A program made the translations under genes and the position numbers. Below, in pieces: positions 58,805 through 64,000 of a stretch of 64,000 nucleotides of DNA. The stretch's first letter is position 1. The number at the start of each line of letters is the position of its first letter. The notes beneath the pieces are model-generated. The model was not told where the DNA came from and did not search any database. It worked only from the letters and a program-made list of their open reading frames with translations. Origin of the DNA: Flammeovirgaceae bacterium UBA2371 (GTDB lineage Bacteria; Bacteroidota; Bacteroidia; Cytophagales; Cyclobacteriaceae); contig DDTF01000017.1 of the NCBI GenBank assembly GCA_002345965.1, forward strand, positions 106,065 to 170,064, given 5' to 3'.

Positions 58805-61800
58805 ATGATCCTATTTTTCCGTAAGCCATCCGCAACTATTTATGCGGTACAGGCTGCTCATTCCCTTGCAGCATCTGATATTCAAAAACTTACATGGCTC
58901 TTTAGTGGAGCCATTTTCGATACTAACCAGTCCCTCTCAGGCTCCTTCATTGGTCCACGAAAGGAAATGGTTAGTCCCTGGAGCACCAATGCCGTAGAGA
59001 TCACCCAGATCATGGGCATTAAAGGCATTATCAGAATTGAAGAGTTTGTTGCCGCCAACGAAAAGAATACTGATCATGACCCCATGCTGCAACGCGTTTA
59101 TCCGGAACTAACTCAGGATATTTTTACTATTAATCATCAGCCGGATCCCATTGTGGAAGTGGATGACCTGGCGAGCTATAGCCTTAAGGAAGGATTGGCA
59201 TTGAATGACGAAGAGATTGACTACTTGAATGGCGTGGCGCGGGAATTGGGCAGAAAACTTACAGACAGTGAAGTCTTTGGTTTTTCACAGGTCAATTCTG
59301 AGCACTGCAGGCACAAGATCTTTAACGGTACCTTTATTATTGATGGAAAAGAGATGCCTTCCACGCTTTTTCAACTTATCAAGAAGACATCAAAAGAAAA
59401 TCCCAATTACATTGTATCTGCCTACAGCGACAATGTTGCTTTTATAAAAGGACCAAAAATTGAGCAGTTTGCACCGGGCCGACAGGACATACCCGACTAC
59501 TTTAAAATAGAGGAAATTGACTCGGTGATTTCACTAAAAGCGGAAACGCATAATTTCCCTACAACCGTTGAGCCTTTCAACGGTGCCGCTACCGGCTCTG
59601 GTGGAGAAATCAGGGATCGTTTAGCTGGTGGTAAAGGATCGCTGCCATTGGCAGGTACAGCTGTTTACATCACCTCTTATCCGCGTCTGGAAAACGGCAG
59701 ATCGTGGGAGAAGAAATTTGAGGCCAGACCCTGGTTGTATCAATCCCCTGCTCAAATTCTCATCAAAGCATCAGATGGTGCAAGCGATTTCGGTAACAAG
59801 TTTGGACAACCATTGATTGGTGGAAGCGTGCTGACTTTTGAACATTTTGAAAACGGGAAAAAACTGGGTTTTGATAAAGTTATCATGTTGGCCGGAGGCG
59901 TAGGCTTTGGAAAAGAGAAAGACAGCAAAAAAGAAAAACTAAAAGCCGGAGATAAAATTATCATGATGGGTGGTGATAATTACCGGATTGGTATGGGTGG
60001 TGGTGCCGTATCCTCTGTAGCCACTGGGGAATTTGGAAATGCCATCGAACTCAATGCCATCCAGCGCTCTAATCCTGAAATGCAAAAGCGGGTGATGAAT
60101 GCGATCAGAGCAATGGTAGAGATGAAAGACAATCCGATCGTATCCATTCACGATCACGGTGCCGGAGGCCATCTCAATTGCTTTTCAGAATTACTGGAAG
60201 ATACAGGAGGCACCATCGAAATTGATCAATTACCTGTGGGAGACCCTACACTTTCTGATAAGGAAATTATTAGCAACGAGTCGCAGGAGCGGATGGGAAT
60301 TGCTATTAGCGAAAAAGATGTGGAGACACTGCGTCTGGTAGCTGACAGAGAACGGGCGCCACTTTATGTAGTGGGCACTGCCACCGGAGATCAGGAGTTA
60401 AAATTTGTTGATAACAAGAAAAACACGTTGCCCTTTGATCTGAAGGTGAGCCATTTGTTTGGATCCTCACCAAAAACTATACTTCAGGACAGCACCTCAC
60501 CGGTCAGTTACCAGCCCGTGTCTTACGATGAAACAAAATTCACCGAATACCTTGATGCGGTACTTCAACTAGAAAGTGTGGCATGCAAGGATTGGCTTAC
60601 CAATAAAGTAGACCGATGCGTGACGGGTAGAGTGGCCACGCAACAAACCTGTGGTTCCATACAATTGCCATTGAACAATGTTTCTGTCATGGCTTTGGAT
60701 TTTCTTAGTAACAAGGGAGTAGCTACGGGTATAGGACATGCTCCAGCAGCAACGCTTATTGACCCGGCCGCAGGAAGTCAATTGGCCATCGCTGAATCAT
60801 TGACCAACATAATCTGGACACCGTTGACAAATGGCCTCAAAGGCATTTCACTAAGTGCCAATTGGATGTGGCCAGCCAAAAACAAAGGTGAAGATGCGCG
60901 ACTCTATCAGGCGGTAGCTTCAGTAAGTACATTCTCTGTGGCATTGGGTATTAATGTTCCCACAGGAAAAGATTCTCTTTCCATGACCCAGAAGTATCCT
61001 GACGGTGACGTAGTGTATTCTCCGGGTACAGTAATTATTTCAGCGGTTGCTGAGGTGGAAGACCTGCGAAAAACTGTATCTCCTGCATTGGACAACACAG
61101 TAGGCACCAAAATTTTGTACGTTGATTTTTCTAAAAGTCAACTTGCATTAGGTGGAAGCAGCTTTGCACAGATAGTTAATCAATTGGGTGATCAGGTACC
61201 ATCGGTTGCTGATCCCAGCTACTTTGCAAAAGCATTTGAAGCTGTCCAACTATTAATTAAAAAAGAACTCATTTTGGCAGGGCACGATATCTCCGCAGGG
61301 GGTATGATCACTGCACTTTTGGAAATGTGTTTCCCTACCCCGGGGGTCGGCCTGAATGTGAACACACTTGTGCTTGGTGACGATCTTATCAAAGTTTTGT
61401 TTAATGAAAATCCAGGTCTTCTGTTGCAGGTAGATAGCAGTGGGAAAGCTGAAGCTGAAATGAAGCAGCTGGGTATTGCATTTGTTGAGATTGCATCCGT
61501 CACTGACAAACGCTTTTTATCCATTGCCACCAAAGCACAAGCCATTCAGTTAAAAATAGATGATTTACGTAATACGTGGTACAAGACATCTTACCTCATG
61601 GATAAGATGCAACGCCCAGCTGCGCATGCAGAACAAAGAAAAAACAATTACGCCAGGCAGGAATTGACTTACCAGCTACAGCCTCGCTTTGATGGGCAGT
61701 TTTCCACCTACGGCATCGACCCCAAAAGGAGAAAGCCAAGTGGTACTAAAGCTGCCATCATCAGAGAAAAGGGAGTAAATGGTGATCGGGAGATGGCGTA

Positions 61801-62500
61801 CTCGCTGTATCTCGCAGGCTTCGATGTGAAAGATGTTCATATGACTGATCTGGTCTCAGGAAGAGAAGATTTATCGGATGTAAACATGATTGCCTTCGTT
61901 GGTGGGTTCTCCAATTCGGATGTATTGGGATCAGCCAAAGGTTGGGCAGGTGCATTTCTTTACAATCCGAAGGCAAAAGCAGCGCTCGATAATTTCTATG
62001 CCCGCAAAGACACACTCAGTCTGGGGGTTTGTAATGGCTGCCAGTTGATGATGGAGTTGGGATTGGTTTACCCAGAATGGAAAGATCATCCCAAGATGCA
62101 TCACAATGGATCGGGTAAATACGAATCCAACTTTATCAATATCACTATTCCTAAAACCAATTCAGTGATGCTGCACACATTTGAGGGCGCAAGGTTGGGC
62201 GTTTGGGTCGCGCATGGCGAAGGCAGATTCAAATTACCTTCTGATAAATCCAAATTTCAGGTTGCTGGTTTCTATTCTCATCAAGAGTACCCTGGCAATC
62301 CTAACGATTCTGATTTTGCCGTGGCCGCGTTGACATCAAACGATGGAAGGCATTTGGCCATCATGCCGCACCTGGAGAGGTCATTGTTCCCTTGGAATTG
62401 GGCCTATTATGCAAAGGGAAGAAAATCCGATCAGGTTTCGCCCTGGATTGAGGCTTTTACTAATGCTTTGGATTGGGTAAAAGAGCGCAATAAGCGATAG
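58805..62500 (+). CDS. purL: phosphoribosylformylglycinamidine synthase, single-chain form
   Basis: A 1231-residue enzyme of de novo purine synthesis: it converts FGAR, glutamine and ATP to FGAM. The order is an N-terminal PurS-like domain, a linker, two PurM-like synthetase halves and a C-terminal glutaminase. Visible: FGFSQVNSEHCRHKIFNG (about 155-172), AETHNFPTTVEPF (around 250), LGVCNGCQLMMELG (nucleophile Cys) and WVAHGEGRF with MPHLERSLFPWNW at the end. It stands alone on the plus strand. Confidence 0.97.
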   Translation: MILFFRKPSATIYAVQAAHSLAASDIQKLTWLFSGAIFDTNQSLSGSFIGPRKEMVSPWSTNAVEITQIMGIKGIIRIEEFVAANEKNTDHDPMLQRVYPELTQDIFTINHQPDPIVEVDDLASYSLKEGLALNDEEIDYLNGVARELGRKLTDSEVFGFSQVNSEHCRHKIFNGTFIIDGKEMPSTLFQLIKKTSKENPNYIVSAYSDNVAFIKGPKIEQFAPGRQDIPDYFKIEEIDSVISLKAETHNFPTTVEPFNGAATGSGGEIRDRLAGGKGSLPLAGTAVYITSYPRLENGRSWEKKFEARPWLYQSPAQILIKASDGASDFGNKFGQPLIGGSVLTFEHFENGKKLGFDKVIMLAGGVGFGKEKDSKKEKLKAGDKIIMMGGDNYRIGMGGGAVSSVATGEFGNAIELNAIQRSNPEMQKRVMNAIRAMVEMKDNPIVSIHDHGAGGHLNCFSELLEDTGGTIEIDQLPVGDPTLSDKEIISNESQERMGIAISEKDVETLRLVADRERAPLYVVGTATGDQELKFVDNKKNTLPFDLKVSHLFGSSPKTILQDSTSPVSYQPVSYDETKFTEYLDAVLQLESVACKDWLTNKVDRCVTGRVATQQTCGSIQLPLNNVSVMALDFLSNKGVATGIGHAPAATLIDPAAGSQLAIAESLTNIIWTPLTNGLKGISLSANWMWPAKNKGEDARLYQAVASVSTFSVALGINVPTGKDSLSMTQKYPDGDVVYSPGTVIISAVAEVEDLRKTVSPALDNTVGTKILYVDFSKSQLALGGSSFAQIVNQLGDQVPSVADPSYFAKAFEAVQLLIKKELILAGHDISAGGMITALLEMCFPTPGVGLNVNTLVLGDDLIKVLFNENPGLLLQVDSSGKAEAEMKQLGIAFVEIASVTDKRFLSIATKAQAIQLKIDDLRNTWYKTSYLMDKMQRPAAHAEQRKNNYARQELTYQLQPRFDGQFSTYGIDPKRRKPSGTKAAIIREKGVNGDREMAYSLYLAGFDVKDVHMTDLVSGREDLSDVNMIAFVGGFSNSDVLGSAKGWAGAFLYNPKAKAALDNFYARKDTLSLGVCNGCQLMMELGLVYPEWKDHPKMHHNGSGKYESNFINITIPKTNSVMLHTFEGARLGVWVAHGEGRFKLPSDKSKFQVAGFYSHQEYPGNPNDSDFAVAALTSNDGRHLAIMPHLERSLFPWNWAYYAKGRKSDQVSPWIEAFTNALDWVKERNKR

Positions 62501-62544
62501 CTGGTGAATTTGTCGCCAGCCCGTCTTGTATGATCAAGCGATTT

Positions 62545-62579
62545 ATGGTAACTTTTGATATATTTTTCAAAATTACCAT
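62545..62579. promoter_or_regulatory. stem-loop/palindrome before the DUF4136 lipoprotein gene
   Basis: ATGGTAA-c-TTTTGA (62545-62558) pairs with TCAAAA-TTACCAT (62567-62579), 13 bp with one bulged base, ending 6 bp before ATG. A promoter-like TTG (62526-62528) and TAACTTTT (62549-62556, 20 bp apart) overlaps it, so it may be an operator rather than an mRNA hairpin. Confidence 0.4.
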
Positions 62580-62585
62580 TGGGCT

Positions 62586-63161
62586 ATGAAGTTTAATTAT
62601 CTCCTTATAGTTATCGTGGCGTTGATGTCCTCCTGTCTGGGGTATAAGGAACTGCCTGTAGAATACGATTACAGCTATGCTGGTACTTTCAAAAAGTACA
62701 GAACCTTTGACATAATGCGACCTGTTGGGATTTCAGATTCTTCAATGACCAATAGTTTGATCGAAAAATCGATCCTTTCCCGCATGAAGTTTTTGGGTTA
62801 CAAACAAACGGACCGAAGACCTCATCTCATCGTTGGCTTCAAAATGTTTACCGATAGTCTCAATTTTAATGGTTATAATCAGCCAGACATTGAAGAATGG
62901 GTAAAAGGGCAAGATCAGACTTTGAACTACGATCCGCTTAAGTACAACATGAAATCCGGTACACTTTTAATACAACTTTTTGACAGGCGACAAAATCGCT
63001 CCATTTGGCAGGGATATGCCACTACCCTCTATGGTGGAATAGATTTTCAGAATCAAAGACATCTGAAAAATGCGGTGATTTCAATTCTGGATAAATACCG
63101 TTTTTGGGCTGATGGCTTTGTAGAAGGTCGTACTGTAAATACCGAAAGTGAATTAGACTAG
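62586..63161 (+). CDS. DUF4136-domain lipoprotein
   Basis: A 191-residue protein. The signal peptide ends in LMSSC with Cys17, a clear lipobox, so it is probably an outer-membrane or periplasmic lipoprotein. The mature part has VEYDYSYAGTFKKYRTFDIM and RPHLIVGFKMFTD, the pattern of DUF4136, and LIQLFDRRQNRSIWQGYA, also typical. Function unknown. It is alone between purL and tRNA-Gln, behind a palindrome-bearing promoter. Confidence 0.85.
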   Translation: MKFNYLLIVIVALMSSCLGYKELPVEYDYSYAGTFKKYRTFDIMRPVGISDSSMTNSLIEKSILSRMKFLGYKQTDRRPHLIVGFKMFTDSLNFNGYNQPDIEEWVKGQDQTLNYDPLKYNMKSGTLLIQLFDRRQNRSIWQGYATTLYGGIDFQNQRHLKNAVISILDKYRFWADGFVEGRTVNTESELD

Positions 63162-63212
63162 GATCCAACCTAAAAAATGGCTTTATCATTGTAAAATGAT
63201 TTAAAAGCGAGT

Positions 63213-63242
63213 TTTACCTTTTTAAAAAAAGTTCTACCTTTG
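63213..63242 (+). promoter_or_regulatory. promoter of tRNA-Gln and possibly prs
   Basis: TTTT (63213-63216) and TACCTTTG (63235-63242) are 18 bp apart; the -7 box is an exact consensus match, the -33 box is weak. The tRNA begins 21 bp further on. Confidence 0.5.
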
Positions 63243-63263
63243 CCCACCCAAAATGGGAGCTAA

Positions 63264-63336
63264 TGCCCGATGGTGTAACTGGCAACACGCCTGATTTTGA
63301 TTCAGGAAAGTCTAGGTTCGAGCCCTAGTCGGGCAA
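63264..63336 (+). tRNA. tRNA-Gln(TTG)
   Basis: A full cloverleaf: acceptor TGCCCGA (63264-63270) pairs with TCGGGCA (63329-63335), discriminator A at 63336. The anticodon stem CCTGA/TCAGG encloses TTTTGAT, with anticodon TTG at 63297-63299. The T-arm is CTAGG-TTCGAGC-CCTAG. The 3' CCA is not encoded. Confidence 0.96.
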
Positions 63337-63340
63337 CAAT

Positions 63341-63378
63341 ATCCCGGTTCCTTTTAAAGGACCGGGATTAACTTTTAT
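63341..63378 (+). terminator. hairpin between tRNA-Gln and prs
   Basis: ATCCCGG (63341-63347) pairs with CCGGGAT (63362-63368), with an inner CCTTT/AAAGG stem, followed by TAACTTTTATT. It may be a weak terminator, an attenuator or a tRNA-processing site within a tRNA-prs transcript. Confidence 0.45.
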
Positions 63379-63391
63379 TAAAGGTTCAAAA

Positions 63392-64000
63392 ATGGCTGTA
63401 AAGATTTTTTCCGGACAAGCTTCCACTTACCTGGCTGAAAAAATAGCACATGCCTATGGGGAACCCCTTGGTGAAGTAAAATACCAACAATTCAGCGATG
63501 GGGAGATGTCTCCCTTCATTATGGAGTCCGTTCGCGGCCATGATGTATTTATCGTTCAATCCACCTTTGCCCCTGCTGACAACTTTATGGAGCTGCTGCT
63601 CATGATTGATGCAGCCAAGCGTGCCAGTGCCGAAAATGTCAACGTCATTATTCCTTATTTTGGGTATGCACGCCAGGACAGAAAGGACAAACCACGTGTT
63701 TCCATTGCTGCCAAACTAATTGCCAACCTGCTTTCAGCAGCCGGAGCCAGTCGTGTGATGACTTTCGACCTGCATGCTGATCAGATTCAAGGCTTTTTTG
63801 ATATTCCGGTAGATCACCTGGACGGTAATTACATCTTTGTGCCTTATCTCAAGTCGCTTGGATTAAAAAATATAATGTTCGCTTCTCCAGATGTTGGCGG
63901 AATCAAAAGAGCGCGTAGTTTCGCCAAATTCTTTGATGCTGAGCTGGCAGTATGCGACAAGTATCGCAAGGAGGCCAACAAAGTGGAGTCCATGCGCCTG
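63392..64000 (+). CDS. prs: ribose-phosphate pyrophosphokinase (3' end cut off)
   Basis: The first 203 codons, open to the right edge. The enzyme makes PRPP from ribose 5-phosphate and ATP, the precursor used by purL's pathway and by others. Signatures: IFSGQAS..LAEKIA at the start, PYFGYARQDRKDKPR (ATP and flexible-loop region, about 90-104), DLHADQIQGFFDIPVDHL (PRPP-synthetase signature, about 129-146) and SPDVGGIKRAR. The full enzyme would be about 310 residues. ATG at 63392 is preceded by the tRNA-Gln hairpin. Confidence 0.95.
   Translation, partial: MAVKIFSGQASTYLAEKIAHAYGEPLGEVKYQQFSDGEMSPFIMESVRGHDVFIVQSTFAPADNFMELLLMIDAAKRASAENVNVIIPYFGYARQDRKDKPRVSIAAKLIANLLSAAGASRVMTFDLHADQIQGFFDIPVDHLDGNYIFVPYLKSLGLKNIMFASPDVGGIKRARSFAKFFDAELAVCDKYRKEANKVESMRL

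Overview
The window comes from a chromosome of a Bacteroidota bacterium, most likely of the order Cytophagales. The signs are promoters of the TTTG-N19/20-TAnnTTTG type, an IPExxxVDY-family gene, a fused-type 2-oxoacid dehydrogenase E1 N-terminus, an ExbB/ExbD/ExbD operon with an inserted small membrane protein, YwqK- and GIN-domain proteins, and outer-membrane barrels. The order is inferred from gene content and remains unproven. Base composition is even. I see no insertion sequence, prophage, CRISPR array or other clear mobile element.

Layout. 1-6.8 kb: the end of an E1 dehydrogenase gene, alanine dehydrogenase, AMP nucleosidase, an MFS transporter and a TonB-energising operon (exbB, a small membrane gene, exbD, exbD). 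7-13 kb: tRNA-Ser(GGA), then a tightly overlapping minus-strand operon (GT2 glycosyltransferase, RsbU-type phosphatase, polysaccharide deacetylase, GT28-like glycosyltransferase, TatD nuclease, asparaginase). 13-20 kb: ruvC and a surface-glycan segment (UDP-GlcNAc 2-epimerase, methyltransferase, two glycosyltransferases, flippase), then miaA. 20-26 kb: an MBL hydrolase, an NFACT/RqcH-like protein, a NylB-like serine hydrolase and pyruvate kinase. 26-31 kb: a housekeeping run acpP-fabF-rnc-nadE-lgt. 31-39.5 kb: envelope genes (POTRA/barrel protein, YwqK protein, PorV-like barrel, HHH-plus-barrel protein, a 34-residue membrane peptide missed by ORF calling), a GC-rich structured intergenic element, a GIN-domain protein, a nitrilase, an NTF2-like protein and an RRM protein.

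42-49 kb holds the main accessory block: a near-complete trans-4-hydroxy-L-proline catabolic cluster (FAD dehydrogenase, 4-hydroxyproline epimerase, ornithine-cyclodeaminase-like reductase, semialdehyde dehydrogenase, DHDPS-family deaminase). It faces an AraC regulator. The intergenic region has a GGTCA-N10-TGACC inverted repeat in place of the -33 element. 50-57 kb is an RND efflux operon led by a TetR gene, whose promoter carries a perfect 9-bp inverted repeat. 57-64 kb has an ECF sigma factor with a small membrane partner, an alpha/beta hydrolase, purL, a DUF4136 lipoprotein, tRNA-Gln(TTG) and the 5' part of prs.

Themes. Genes are packed densely. Many co-directional neighbours share ATGA, and several convergent pairs share their stop codons (TTAA, CTAA, TTAG). 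Several single-gene promoters carry strong palindromes next to or over the -7 box. The least explained items are the 34-residue membrane peptide with its HHH/barrel operon, the structured element at 36.59-36.67 kb, and the small membrane gene inside the exb operon.
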